From contig NZ_JAMTCO010000004.1 of NCBI RefSeq assembly GCF_024171925.1, positions 355,743 through 419,742 of the forward strand: a stretch of DNA of 64,000 nucleotides, read 5' to 3'. The position numbers were made by a program, and so were the translations under genes. The notes beneath the pieces are model-generated. The model was not told the origin of the DNA. It saw only the letters and a list, made by a program, of their open reading frames with translations, and ran no database searches. Positions 7,690 to 15,754 of the stretch are shown piece by piece; position 1 is the first letter of the stretch; every line of letters starts with the position of its first letter. This stretch comes from Actinokineospora diospyrosa (GTDB taxonomy: Bacteria > Actinomycetota > Actinomycetes > Mycobacteriales > Pseudonocardiaceae).

Positions 7690-8883
7690 ATGGCACCGCC
7701 CCGTTCCCCTCTGGCCCGGCTGCGTAAGGCAGCGGGTTACACCCAGGAGAGCTTGGCCGCGCAACTGCACATCGACCGCATAACCTTCTACCGCTGGGAA
7801 GCGGGACGCAACGAGCCTCAGCCCTACCTGTGGCCCAAGCTAGCCGCGCTGCTCGGAATAGACCGAAGTGAGCTTCTGGCGCTGTTCGGGTCGTCCCGGG
7901 TTCGCAGCACTGCGCCCCCCGTGGCTCGTCCATCTCAGTCGCCACCGGTACTCGGTCCTCTGCGCCGGATGCTGGCAGGTAGGCAGACCGACCACCTGCC
8001 AGATGGCGCGGCGCTAGCCCCGCTCGTCAACCGGGCGCACCAGCTTTACCAGCACGCTGACTACGAGGCCACAGCCCGGGTCCTACCCCCGCTACTGCTC
8101 CAGCTCGACAACCAAACTGCGAGCCGTATTGCGGCTGTGCGGACCGCTAGCAGCTACATCGCGGCTGCCAAGTTGACCACCAAGCTCGGGGATATGCATA
8201 CGGCATGGGTGACCGCCGATCGGGCACAACGAGCTGCCCGGGAAGCCGATGCCCCAGCACTGATCGCCGCAGCCCGCTACCAGGTGGCCTGTGCCCAGCT
8301 GCGCAGCGGCCACCTCGCCGATGCCCAGGACACTGCTGCCAGCGCTGCGGATGAGTTGGCTTCTGCACCGCAGCAGGAGGACGGTTGGCTGATCCTCTCG
8401 GCTCGCGGTTCGCTCCTCCTGCTGTCGGCAGTTATGGCCGCCCGCAGTGAGCAACACCGGAGCACTCGGGAACTGCTGACCCAAGCCCACCAGCTGGCCG
8501 ATGGCCTCGGTGGTGACGGCAATTGGTTGTGGACCGGCTTCGGCCGTACCAACGTGGCCATCCACGAGCTGACTGTTGCCGTACAGCTCGGTGACGATGA
8601 CCAAGCTCAAGAGCTCAGCGCCGCGCTGGACACCGACCGCTTGCCCGCGGTGCTCATCGGCCGCCGCTCCCAGGTACACCTGGATCTCAGCCGCGCCGCT
8701 GCCAACAGACAGGATGACAGTCTAGCCGTACTGCACCTACTCGAAGCGGAACGGGTCGCCAAGCAAGCCGTCTCTCGCATCGTAGGAGCCCACGAAGTTA
8801 TCCGGACATTGCTAGGTCGGGAGCAGCGCAACAGCACTCCGGGGCTGCGGGCACTAGCCCAGCGGGCAGGTGTCCATGTCTGA
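7690..8883 (+). CDS. XRE-family regulator with TPR-like sensor domain
   Basis: A 397-residue protein. Residues 5-60 are a helix-turn-helix (LRKAAGYTQESLAAQLHIDR, then YRWEAGRNEPQPYLWPKLAA). Residues about 110-380 are alpha-helical repeats of the TPR type (LYQHADYEATARVLPPLL and similar). This layout is typical of actinomycete XRE regulators that bind a peptide or small ligand through the repeats. Its stop overlaps the start of a flavoprotein gene, so the pair is translationally coupled. That conserved kind of pairing suggests that the regulator and flavoprotein act in one pathway. Confidence 0.85.
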   Translation: MAPPRSPLARLRKAAGYTQESLAAQLHIDRITFYRWEAGRNEPQPYLWPKLAALLGIDRSELLALFGSSRVRSTAPPVARPSQSPPVLGPLRRMLAGRQTDHLPDGAALAPLVNRAHQLYQHADYEATARVLPPLLLQLDNQTASRIAAVRTASSYIAAAKLTTKLGDMHTAWVTADRAQRAAREADAPALIAAARYQVACAQLRSGHLADAQDTAASAADELASAPQQEDGWLILSARGSLLLLSAVMAARSEQHRSTRELLTQAHQLADGLGGDGNWLWTGFGRTNVAIHELTVAVQLGDDDQAQELSAALDTDRLPAVLIGRRSQVHLDLSRAAANRQDDSLAVLHLLEAERVAKQAVSRIVGAHEVIRTLLGREQRNSTPGLRALAQRAGVHV

Positions 8884-9394
8884 TCCGGTGCTGTACCTGG
8901 TCGGCTGTGCCGCACCACCTGTCCGCGACCTGGGCAGCCTCATTGCTCTCGTTCAGCCTCTCGGTTGGCGGGTCTGCGTCATCCCCACGCCGACAGCTGC
9001 CGAGTGGATCGATCTGCAAGCCTTGGCCGCACAGACTGGCTTCCCGGTACAGAGCACACCACGTCACCCTGATGACTCCCGCTCACTCCCGAAAGCCGAT
9101 GCTGCGCTGGTCTGTCCTGCAACCTTTAACACGGTAAACAAATGGACAGCAGTCGTATCCGACAACTTCGCCCTAGGAGTACTTAACGAGGCTCTTGGCC
9201 TCCGGATTCCTACCTACCTTGCGCCCTACGCCAAGCCAGCCCTGGCAGCCCATCCGGCCTTTGGAGAGAGCTTGGTCAAATTGGAGCAGTGGGGTGTGGC
9301 CGTGCTGGAGAATGAGTTGGTGCGGCCAGAGGGTGCCAGCAAAACGATCCTGTGGGAGAGGTTCGTTGGCGTCCTGAGGGAATCGTTGATTTGA
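8876..9394 (+). CDS. flavoprotein (phosphopantothenoylcysteine decarboxylase-like fold)
   Basis: ATG 8876 overlaps the stop of the XRE regulator by eight bases and is a better start than GTG 8870. The 172-residue product has the short flavoprotein layout: an N-terminal beta strand and loop (VLYLVGCAAPPVRDLGS), a central LPKADAALVCPATFNTVNKW that matches the A-x-x-P-A-T-x-N-T segment binding FMN in this fold, and FALGVLNEALG. Known relatives decarboxylate cysteine residues or phosphopantothenoylcysteine; many stand-alone copies beside XRE regulators have no known substrate. The enzyme is probably an FMN-binding homo-oligomer in the cytosol. Confidence 0.8.
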   Translation: MSDPVLYLVGCAAPPVRDLGSLIALVQPLGWRVCVIPTPTAAEWIDLQALAAQTGFPVQSTPRHPDDSRSLPKADAALVCPATFNTVNKWTAVVSDNFALGVLNEALGLRIPTYLAPYAKPALAAHPAFGESLVKLEQWGVAVLENELVRPEGASKTILWERFVGVLRESLI

Positions 9395-9444
9395 GCCATC
9401 GTTGAGCGTACTGCAGGAAGATCGCCTAGCAGAAAGGGATTGCG

Positions 9445-10377
9445 ATGACCGGCCAAACCAAACGAATATCTACCAGCGCCTACCAGGCGTTACGAGATGC
9501 GTTACCAGTTGTCGTTTGGTATAAGAAGTCGTTCAATCGCTATCTCCGTACAGCTCTGCGTCAGCATCCCCAGCTTCTAACTGGCATCGACTTTGATCTG
9601 AGCAAGCGCGAAGTAGCAGACGAGCTTGTGGATCGGCTGATGCACGATGAACACATCTACCAGTCGGTCACCCTCCAGCTAATGATGGAGGTTGCAAATA
9701 TGCACAAGTTCCCAGAACTTGAGCGTCTTGAAGACAGTGTGAATCTAGTCCGCAAAGCCAAGGAAGCGGTTGCTGAACTGCAACGGCATACTTCGCAGCA
9801 CGAGCAGCTGATAATCGAGCGGGAGCGGTCGGAAGCGGAACGCAACGCGCATTCGCAGCAAGCCGAGTTGGCGAGAAGGTTCTCAGACGAGCTGGACACC
9901 CTCAAGAATGACTTCTATCGGCTTGCTTCGCAGGGAGATGGAAATCCTCATCAGCGAGGGCGCGACTTTGAGAAGTTTCTGAACCATCTCTTTGAGTTAT
10001 TCGACCTTGAGCCTCGTCTGTCCTACGTGCTCACTAATGAGCAGATTGACGGCGCTTTTAGCTTTGATACCGATGATTACGTTCTTGAGGCGAAATGGAC
10101 CAAGGATAAGGTAGACGTTCCGCAAGCGAATCACTTTGCAACCAAGGTACGAAACAAGGGAAAGAACGCTCTCGGGCTGCTAGTTAGCGTGAATGGTTTC
10201 ACCGCTGGCGCGCTGGATGAGTACAAGCGAAGTACGCCTTTCATGACCATGGACCACGCCGACATCATCTGCGTACTCGAACAGCGTGCACGCCTAGACG
10301 ATGTACTACGGCGCAAGAAGCGCCATGCCAATGAGACAGGTGAATGTCACTTTCCGATTAGCCGACTCTTCGAATAG
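9445..10377 (+). CDS. Mrr-like restriction endonuclease with coiled-coil N-terminus
   Basis: A 310-residue protein. Residues 100-165 are a coiled coil (KEAVAELQRHTSQHEQLI and onwards). Residues 170-260 carry a PD-(D/E)xK nuclease core: RGRDFEKFL with E176, EQIDGAF with D202, LEAKW with E215-x-K217, and VPQANHF with Q227. This is the pattern of the Mrr/type IV restriction family, which cuts foreign or modified DNA. Residues 1-90 are unrecognised and may sense the trigger. The gene is close to 50% G+C by eye, far below its neighbours, which points to recent transfer. The small coiled-coil gene at 10468 may be its partner. Confidence 0.8.
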   Translation: MTGQTKRISTSAYQALRDALPVVVWYKKSFNRYLRTALRQHPQLLTGIDFDLSKREVADELVDRLMHDEHIYQSVTLQLMMEVANMHKFPELERLEDSVNLVRKAKEAVAELQRHTSQHEQLIIERERSEAERNAHSQQAELARRFSDELDTLKNDFYRLASQGDGNPHQRGRDFEKFLNHLFELFDLEPRLSYVLTNEQIDGAFSFDTDDYVLEAKWTKDKVDVPQANHFATKVRNKGKNALGLLVSVNGFTAGALDEYKRSTPFMTMDHADIICVLEQRARLDDVLRRKKRHANETGECHFPISRLFE

Positions 10378-10395
10378 GGTCGGACGAGTTGTCGA

Positions 10396-10421
10396 CACTT
10401 TGCTAAGTTGTTAGCAAAGTG
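10396..10421. repeat. perfect 11-bp inverted repeat between nuclease and small coiled-coil gene
   Basis: CACTTTGCTAA and TTAGCAAAGTG pair perfectly around GTTG. It lies 19 bases after the nuclease stop and 47 bases before the next gene. There is no T-run, and the A+T-rich arms suit an operator for the downstream gene as well as a weak terminator. Confidence 0.55.
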
Positions 10422-10467
10422 CATTCCATCTTGACCTGCCTACGCAACAAGCTCATACTGCCTGAAT

Positions 10468-10710
10468 ATGACCAACGAAGACCTATTCCGAGATCTCAAG
10501 CAATTCATTGCGACTACCGTGTCGCAGGAGGTAAGTGGCCTGCGTCAAGAGATGCAAACTGCGCTCAGAGAAGTAGTCCACCAAATCTCCGACCTGGACA
10601 CCAAACTAGACACCATCCAACAAGCCGTAGGTGAATCCCTCCATACAGCAGAACAACAGCACCAAGATCACGAACGCCACATTAGCCGCTTGGAGCGGCG
10701 AGCGGCGTAA
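10468..10710 (+). CDS. small coiled-coil protein
   Basis: An 80-residue protein that is almost entirely amphipathic helix with heptad spacing (LKQFIATTVSQEVSGLRQEM, then ISDLDTKLDTIQQAVGESL). It has no catalytic motif or membrane segment. It follows the Mrr-like nuclease, which also carries a coiled coil, and shares its lower G+C, so it may be a regulator or assembly partner of the nuclease. That is an inference from position and shape only. Confidence 0.6.
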   Translation: MTNEDLFRDLKQFIATTVSQEVSGLRQEMQTALREVVHQISDLDTKLDTIQQAVGESLHTAEQQHQDHERHISRLERRAA

Positions 10711-10745
10711 TGGCCACTCACTTTCTCCAGTCAGTCCAGCAATCT

Positions 10746-11060
10746 CTACGACTGCCGACTCTCCCGCAACAACTTCGCCACGCTGCTCCGCCCGATGCCG
10801 TAGCGCTCAGCAAGCTGCATCCGGGTAGCTTCACCGGCTTCGAACGATGCCACGAGCTCGGCTACCTGTTGGGGAGTAAGCCGAGACGCCACCGGTCGCC
10901 GTGTCGCGGTCCGCTGGGGCCTAGCCCTCACGCTCACGCCCGGCTCATCCGCTTCCAATGCCAGAGCCAGCTGGCGGATGGATTCTTGCAGGTCAGACAG
11001 CAAATCAGGCTTGTTCAAGTAGCCGCGCAGGAGGTCGACGGTCGGAGCAACGCCCCTCAT
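10746..11060 (-). CDS. helix-turn-helix protein, resolvase-type C-terminus
   Basis: A 104-residue protein ending in a helix-turn-helix (LTPQQVAELVASFEAGE, then LAERYGIGRSSVAKLLRE) of the type found at the C-terminus of serine recombinases and in small stand-alone DNA-binding proteins. The catalytic recombinase domain is absent; the N-terminal half is a helical segment (DLLSDLQESIRQLALALEAD). The ATG lies inside the hairpin at 11049-11088, so the start is uncertain. It could be a remnant of a resolvase or a small element-borne regulator. Confidence 0.6.
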   Translation of the reverse strand: MRGVAPTVDLLRGYLNKPDLLSDLQESIRQLALALEADEPGVSVRARPQRTATRRPVASRLTPQQVAELVASFEAGEATRMQLAERYGIGRSSVAKLLRESRQS

Positions 11061-11088
11061 CCGCGAGTTTTCGCAGGTGGGGGGCGTT
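11049..11088 (+). terminator. hairpin terminator-like element at the second element junction
   Basis: AACGCCCC pairs with GGGGCGTT, with a second paired segment inside (CCGCGA/TCGCAGG), followed by CTTTGTG. It resembles a tRNA terminator. It holds the same position relative to the integrase 3' remnant as the hairpin at 1212-1249 does in the first junction, although no tRNA sequence precedes it here. Confidence 0.55.
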
Positions 11089-11154
11089 CTTTGTGTAGCT
11101 AGTCATGATCCTGAACTGATCCACTTCGGACGGTTTTGGGACCATCTGGGGACC

Positions 11155-11250
11155 ACATCACGTCACCACCCTCAGATCGAGGGGTCCGGGGTGCACGCAG
11201 GTGGGCGAGAGCAGGTCGCCCGCGGTGGTGATCGACTGCTTGTCGGAGTG
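11155..11250 (-). pseudogene. remnant of a tyrosine integrase 3' end
   Basis: Read on the minus strand, the segment gives HSDKQSITTAGDLLS followed by a decayed tail, matching the C-terminus of actinomycete integrases (compare HPSNDQFADAGDLLSAYL in the remnant at 1288). The DNA downstream of the stop, with its TGATCCACTTC motif, also resembles the sequence beside the first integrase (around 1258). Everything upstream of the last ~30 codons is gone. Confidence 0.7.
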
Positions 11251-11322
11251 ACGTCGAGGGGATCGGGCTGGTGGGCATCTACAGCGAACCGGGGATGTCA
11301 TCGCTTACACCGACGGCGAGGG
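11251..11322 (+). pseudogene. remnant of a Nudix hydrolase gene
   Basis: The plus strand encodes GLVGIYSEPG and then, after a one-base shift, VIAYTDGE. Together they match GLVGIYSDPGHVIAYTDGEV of the intact Nudix protein (gene at 3728-4195). Only about 70 bases survive. It abuts the integrase remnant directly, so a deletion has fused the two ends of an element resembling the one at 1.2-4.2 kb. Confidence 0.75.
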
Positions 11323-11366
11323 TTCTCGGATATGGCAGCTGGCAACAGGCGCTAGGCAAGCTGCTT

Positions 11367-11385
11367 CCCCGACATCAGGCCGGGG
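11367..11385 (-). terminator. short hairpin downstream of the NB-ARC regulator
   Basis: CCCCG and CGGGG pair around a nine-base loop, 19 bases after the stop of the leftward 793-residue regulator. It is a modest stem without a clear T-tract. Confidence 0.45.
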
Positions 11386-11403
11386 TTGCTTTGGTGGGTG
11401 TTG

Positions 11404-13785
11404 TCATTCGGTGGGTGGTTCGTAGTTTGCTTCGGTCAGGGCGGCGGCATGTTGGCGGTGGTGGTTTGCGGTGCGGGGGTCGCCTGAACGCTGGGTGATA
11501 TCGGCTATTTCGTCGAGGATCTCGATTTGGCGGCGGGGTTGGCCGACTTGGCCGAAGAGGTCTAGGGCCTCGAGTAGCCGGGTGCGGGCCTCGGGTAGGT
11601 CGCCTTGGGAGTGTGCCAGGGTTCCCCACGTCCGCAGGACGGTCGCCTCGCCCATGGTGGCCGTGCCCGCGCGGAAGAGGGCCAGCGCCTGTTCGCAGTG
11701 CCGCAGGGCGAGCTCTGGGGATCCGATGGCGGCGAGGTTTTCGGCGGAGCGCCACATCAGGTAGCCGTGGATGGTGCTGTCGACCGGGGTGTTCTCCCCG
11801 GCGCGATGAGAGAAGAAGTCGATGCAGGCGGCCAGTTCGACGGCGGCAGCCTGGTGGTCGCCGGACTGGTGGAGCCGCGTGCCGCGGTGCATGCGGGCGA
11901 TGTGCAGGTCCAGGGCGTTGCCCGCGCGGGTGAACAGGGCGATCGCCTCGTCCAGCAGGGTCTTGTGGTCGGCGTCGGGGTCGCAGTTGGTCAGGTAAAC
12001 GCGCGCCCAGGCCTGTTCTCGTAGATCCCCTGCCGCTTCGGCGGCGGTGCGGGCCGATCTGGCGAGTTCGGCGGCCTCAGCCGGGCGGTCGAAGAGGGTG
12101 AACTCGGTCCAGGACAGGAAGTTGCGCAGCGCGGCCTCGGCGAGCCGGTCGTCGATGGCCAGCGCTGAGTCGAGGCCCAGCCCGAACACCTCGTGCCAGG
12201 TGGCCGCCGTGCCGCCGATCTCGGAGTACCAGTGCATCGCCCGCGCCAGGGCGATCACCTCGCGGTGCGCACCGCGCGCGGCGGTGCGGCGCAGCGCCGG
12301 GAGCCAGTTGGTCCGCTCGACCTCCAGCCACCGGCCCGCCGCGACGTGGTCCGGCAGCTCGGCGCAGGCCACCCTCGGTGTGCCGGAGGGGCGGAAGTGG
12401 CTGCCCGCGGCGCCGGTCGCGGTCCGCACCAGCCACGCGGTCAACCGTTCCTCGGCTTCCCGCGCGACCTCGGGGGGCTCGTCGCGCACCAGGCACTCGG
12501 CGGCGAAGACGCGCAGCAGGTCGTGGAACTGGTAGCGGCCCTGCTCCGGCGACGGCTGGAGCAGGCTCGCGTCGGCCAGTTCCTCCAGCAGGTCGTCGGC
12601 CTCGTCCGACCCGGTGAGCGCGACGACCGCGCCCGCCGCGAAATCGGCACCGGGTACCAGGGACAGCCTGCGGAACGCGGTCGCCGCCCGCTCGCGCAAC
12701 TGCCGGTAGGACATGTCGAACACGCCGCGCAGGCGCAGGTCCCCCGCGGTCAGCGCGGTCAGCCTCCCGCCGCGGTCGCGCAGCTGGCCGACGAGGCGGT
12801 CGATCGGCCACTGCGGTCGGCTGGCCAAGCGGTTGCCCGCGATGCGCAGCGCCAGCGGCAGCCTGCCGCACAGCTCGACCAGCTCGGCCGACGCCCGGGG
12901 TTCGCCAGCCACCCGCGCCGGGCCGACGATCGAGACCACCAGCTCCACGGCCGCGTCGCGGCTCAACACCTCCAGCGCGGCGCGGTGCACGCCCGCCAGG
13001 CCGACCAGCATCTGCCTGCTGGTCACCAGGGTCAGGCTCCGGCTCCCGCCGAGCAGCAGCGGGCGGACCTGCGCCTCGTCGGCGGCGTCGTCGAGCACGA
13101 TCAGCACTCGGCGGTCCCGCAACAGGAACCGGCACAGGTTGGTGCGCTGCTCGACCTCGGCGGGTACCCGGACACCGTCGACGCCCAGCGACCGCAGCAC
13201 GACGTGCAACAGGTCGGCCGGGGTGCCCGGCACCTCGGCCATACCGCGCAGCTTGAGGAAGATCCGGCCGTCGGGGAACAGCCCGCCGAGCGCGTGGGCG
13301 GCGCTGGTGGCCACCGCCGTCTTACCCGTGCCGGGCGGGCCGCTCAGCACCAGGACCTCCCCGGCGCGCCCGCCCGCCGCGGCCACCTCAGCCAGGTCCC
13401 GCACGTCGGCCAGTTCCGCCGCGCGCCCGACTAGGTCGTCGACCTCCGGGGGCAGCACACCGACCACCGCCGGGCTGAACACCGGCGCGGTCGCGGTGGC
13501 GGGCGCGGTCGGCTCCGGGCGCGGTCGGGCCGCCTTCGCGGTCGCCAGCAAGCCGCCCAGCTCGACCTCGGAGAGCCGCAACGGGCCTGCCAGCGCCGCG
13601 ATCGTGCGCCGCTGCGGGCTCCTGGCGACCCCGCGCTCGATGTCGCTGATCGCCCGGACGCTGATCCCCGCGTGCTCGGCCAGTTCCTCCTGCGTCAGCC
13701 GTGCGCGTTCCCGGCGCGCCCGCACCACCGTCCCGAGGTCCTGGGGACGCGGGTCATCCGGTGCCTTCACCACGCGCCCAATCAA
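11404..13785 (-). CDS. XRE/NB-ARC/TPR regulator (AfsR-like STAND ATPase)
   Basis: A 793-residue cytosolic protein. Residues 17-75 form an XRE helix-turn-helix (RARRERARLTQEELAEHAG). Residues about 115-400 are an NB-ARC ATPase with Walker A GPPGTGKT (149-156), Walker B RRVLIVLDD and a GLPL-type CGRLPLALRIAGNRL. The C-terminal half is TPR repeats. ATP-dependent oligomerisation triggered through the repeats is the known mode of STAND regulators; the target genes are not evident. The listed start is TTG; GTG 13773 is equally possible, and neither has a clear ribosome site. A shorter homologue lies directly upstream in the same direction. Confidence 0.85.
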   Translation of the reverse strand: MIGRVVKAPDDPRPQDLGTVVRARRERARLTQEELAEHAGISVRAISDIERGVARSPQRRTIAALAGPLRLSEVELGGLLATAKAARPRPEPTAPATATAPVFSPAVVGVLPPEVDDLVGRAAELADVRDLAEVAAAGGRAGEVLVLSGPPGTGKTAVATSAAHALGGLFPDGRIFLKLRGMAEVPGTPADLLHVVLRSLGVDGVRVPAEVEQRTNLCRFLLRDRRVLIVLDDAADEAQVRPLLLGGSRSLTLVTSRQMLVGLAGVHRAALEVLSRDAAVELVVSIVGPARVAGEPRASAELVELCGRLPLALRIAGNRLASRPQWPIDRLVGQLRDRGGRLTALTAGDLRLRGVFDMSYRQLRERAATAFRRLSLVPGADFAAGAVVALTGSDEADDLLEELADASLLQPSPEQGRYQFHDLLRVFAAECLVRDEPPEVAREAEERLTAWLVRTATGAAGSHFRPSGTPRVACAELPDHVAAGRWLEVERTNWLPALRRTAARGAHREVIALARAMHWYSEIGGTAATWHEVFGLGLDSALAIDDRLAEAALRNFLSWTEFTLFDRPAEAAELARSARTAAEAAGDLREQAWARVYLTNCDPDADHKTLLDEAIALFTRAGNALDLHIARMHRGTRLHQSGDHQAAAVELAACIDFFSHRAGENTPVDSTIHGYLMWRSAENLAAIGSPELALRHCEQALALFRAGTATMGEATVLRTWGTLAHSQGDLPEARTRLLEALDLFGQVGQPRRQIEILDEIADITQRSGDPRTANHHRQHAAALTEANYEPPTE

Positions 13786-14026
13786 TCATGGCCGGGCCTG
13801 GGCCTCAAGGGGCCCGGGTTCCGCACTCCTGCCTGCCCGGGCCATTCCCGCCGGTCGTTGCGCGTGGTGCCCGCCGCACCGGTCGGCGATCATCCACGGC
13901 ACCGCCGAGTGCCCACCCCGCCACTTCGGCCGGGACAGCCGAGCGGGAGCCGGGGTGCGCCAGCCAAGCTCTGCCGCGCGGTCGCCTGAACCGGGACGAG
14001 CTTGATCACCCGTGCGCACCCCTCGA

Positions 14027-15397
14027 TCACCTCCGCCGGGTCATCGCCGCGGGCAGCGCGTCGACCGGGCACCCGGGCACGGTTTCCCGCTCCAGCACCA
14101 GATCGGGCACCGCGCCGCGGGCGGGGCCGACGCGGGCCGCCACCACCGGATCGCCGTCGCACTCCAGCTGTTCACGCGCGAACAGCTGGATGAGGTCGTG
14201 GTGGGTGTACCGGCCGCGGGTCTCGGCGATGCCGATCAACCCGGCGTCGGCCAACTCCTCCAGCGCGGCCTCCGCCGCCTCGGGCGGCAGACCGGACACC
14301 GCGGCGGCCAACTCCACCGAGGTTTCGCGGCCCGCCACCAGCGCCAGCCCGCGGAACACCCGCGCCACCTCAGCGGGCAGGTGCCGGTAGGACAGCTCGA
14401 ACGCGGTGCGCACGCGCAGGTCACCGGCCGCCAGCACGGAGAGCCTGCGCCGCTGACCCTCGAGTTGCCCGCACAGGTGCTCGATCGTCCACCGACCGCG
14501 GCTGGTCAACCGGTTGCCCGCGATGACCAGCGCCAGCGGAATGCCACCGCACAGCCGCGCCACCCGGGCCGCGGCGGCGGGTTCGGCCAGCACCCGACCC
14601 GCGACCGCGACCGCCGCCAACAGCCGGACCGAGGCTTCGGTGGACAGCACCCCCACCGCCAACCGGTGCCGAACCGCCAATCCGGCCAGTGTGCCGCGGC
14701 TGGTCACCAGCACCACCGATCCCGGGCCACCCGCGAGCAGCGGCCGCACCTGCGCCTCCGTCGCGGCGTTGTCCAGGACGAGCAGCCGCGGGCGGTCGCG
14801 TACCAGCGACCGGTACAGGGCCAGCCGGTCCTCCTCGTCGTCGGGGACCGCGCGCTCGTCGACGCCGAACGCGGCCAGCAGCCGGTGCGCCGCGGCCGCG
14901 GGCGTGAGCGGGTCGGGGCCCATGCCGCGCAGGTCCAGGAAGTGGCACCCGCCCTCGAACCGGTGCCCCAGCCGGTGACCGGCGGCCACGACCAAGGCGG
15001 TCTTGCCCACCCCCGGCAGTCCGTGCACCAGCACGGTCCGCGCACCCGGCCCGGCGGCGGCCTGTTCGGCCTGGGCCTCGAGCTCGTGCAGCTCGCTGTC
15101 GCGGCCGGTGACCTCAAGCACGACCGGCGGCAACGCGCACATCCCGGCGTGCGGCGAGGTATCCCCGCCCTGGACCGCGCCAGTGAATCCCAGGAACTCG
15201 GTTTCGCGGTCGCCGGCCAGCCCCAGGCCGCCCGCCAGCAGCCGCGCGGTCCGGCGCTGCGGCCTGCGCGCTCGACCGCTCTCCACCTCGCGGATGGCCC
15301 GGACGCTGACCCCGGTGCGCTCGGCCAACTCCTCCTGCGTCAACCGGACCCGCAACCGGTGGAACCGCAGCAGGTCCCCGAACGCCGCGCTCGCCAT
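14027..15397 (-). CDS. XRE/NB-ARC regulator without TPR domain
   Basis: ATG 15397 follows GGGAGGGAG, so I start here; the much longer open frame to 17761 is antisense to the PIG-L gene. The 456-residue product has an XRE head (LRFHRLRVRLTQEELAERTG) and an NB-ARC module with Walker A GLPGVGKT (126-133), LLVLDN and CGGIPLALVIAGNRL, then a winged-helix segment. It stops there, with a short odd tail, whereas its 793-residue neighbour continues into TPR repeats. It is either a natural short form or a C-terminally truncated paralogue. The target is unknown. Confidence 0.8.
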   Translation of the reverse strand: MASAAFGDLLRFHRLRVRLTQEELAERTGVSVRAIREVESGRARRPQRRTARLLAGGLGLAGDRETEFLGFTGAVQGGDTSPHAGMCALPPVVLEVTGRDSELHELEAQAEQAAAGPGARTVLVHGLPGVGKTALVVAAGHRLGHRFEGGCHFLDLRGMGPDPLTPAAAAHRLLAAFGVDERAVPDDEEDRLALYRSLVRDRPRLLVLDNAATEAQVRPLLAGGPGSVVLVTSRGTLAGLAVRHRLAVGVLSTEASVRLLAAVAVAGRVLAEPAAAARVARLCGGIPLALVIAGNRLTSRGRWTIEHLCGQLEGQRRRLSVLAAGDLRVRTAFELSYRHLPAEVARVFRGLALVAGRETSVELAAAVSGLPPEAAEAALEELADAGLIGIAETRGRYTHHDLIQLFAREQLECDGDPVVAARVGPARGAVPDLVLERETVPGCPVDALPAAMTRRR

Positions 15398-15754
15398 GCG
15401 GTGGGCTCCCTCCCGGCGACCAGTGGCCTGGAGTCTCCCACGGTGGCCGACCGCGTGTGCCCGTGTTGCCCGCATCGCCCGGAGCCAGGCGCGACAAGGC
15501 TTGCGGGCCCAGCGCGGCCGAAGGCCGCAGGCGACAGCCAGTACGTGCCAGGGCTTCTGGGAAACCGTTGTGGTACAGGCGAAACGGACAACCGCGTGGC
15601 GCACTGATTCCTGCCTGTCGTTCTTCGTGTTCCCCGTCGTGATCGCGTGCTGCACTGATCCCCGGGGGCCGCCCGCGAAGAGTGGATGGCCCTTCGGATG
15701 GGGGAATCTGCGTGGTCGGCAGGTCCGACCACGCGACACCGTGGAGGAGTAGTG
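15398..15754. other. divergent promoter region between NB-ARC regulator and PIG-L gene
   Basis: About 360 bases without a gene. It must hold the promoters of both divergent neighbours. The only structure I see is the inverted repeat at 15710-15734. Confidence 0.5.
15710..15734 (+). promoter_or_regulatory. perfect 10-bp inverted repeat in the leader of the PIG-L gene
   Basis: GCGTGGTCGG and CCGACCACGC pair around CAGGT, ending nine bases before the GGAGGAG ribosome site. It could be an operator for the adjacent regulator or a leader hairpin. Confidence 0.5.

Noticed and set aside
10396..10421. Attachment site repeat
   Set aside because: It is a local palindrome with no tRNA similarity and no second copy in the window.
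12193..13434. 413-codon plus-strand frame inside the NB-ARC gene
   Set aside because: Antisense shadow caused by high G+C; the minus-strand NB-ARC motifs are unmistakable.
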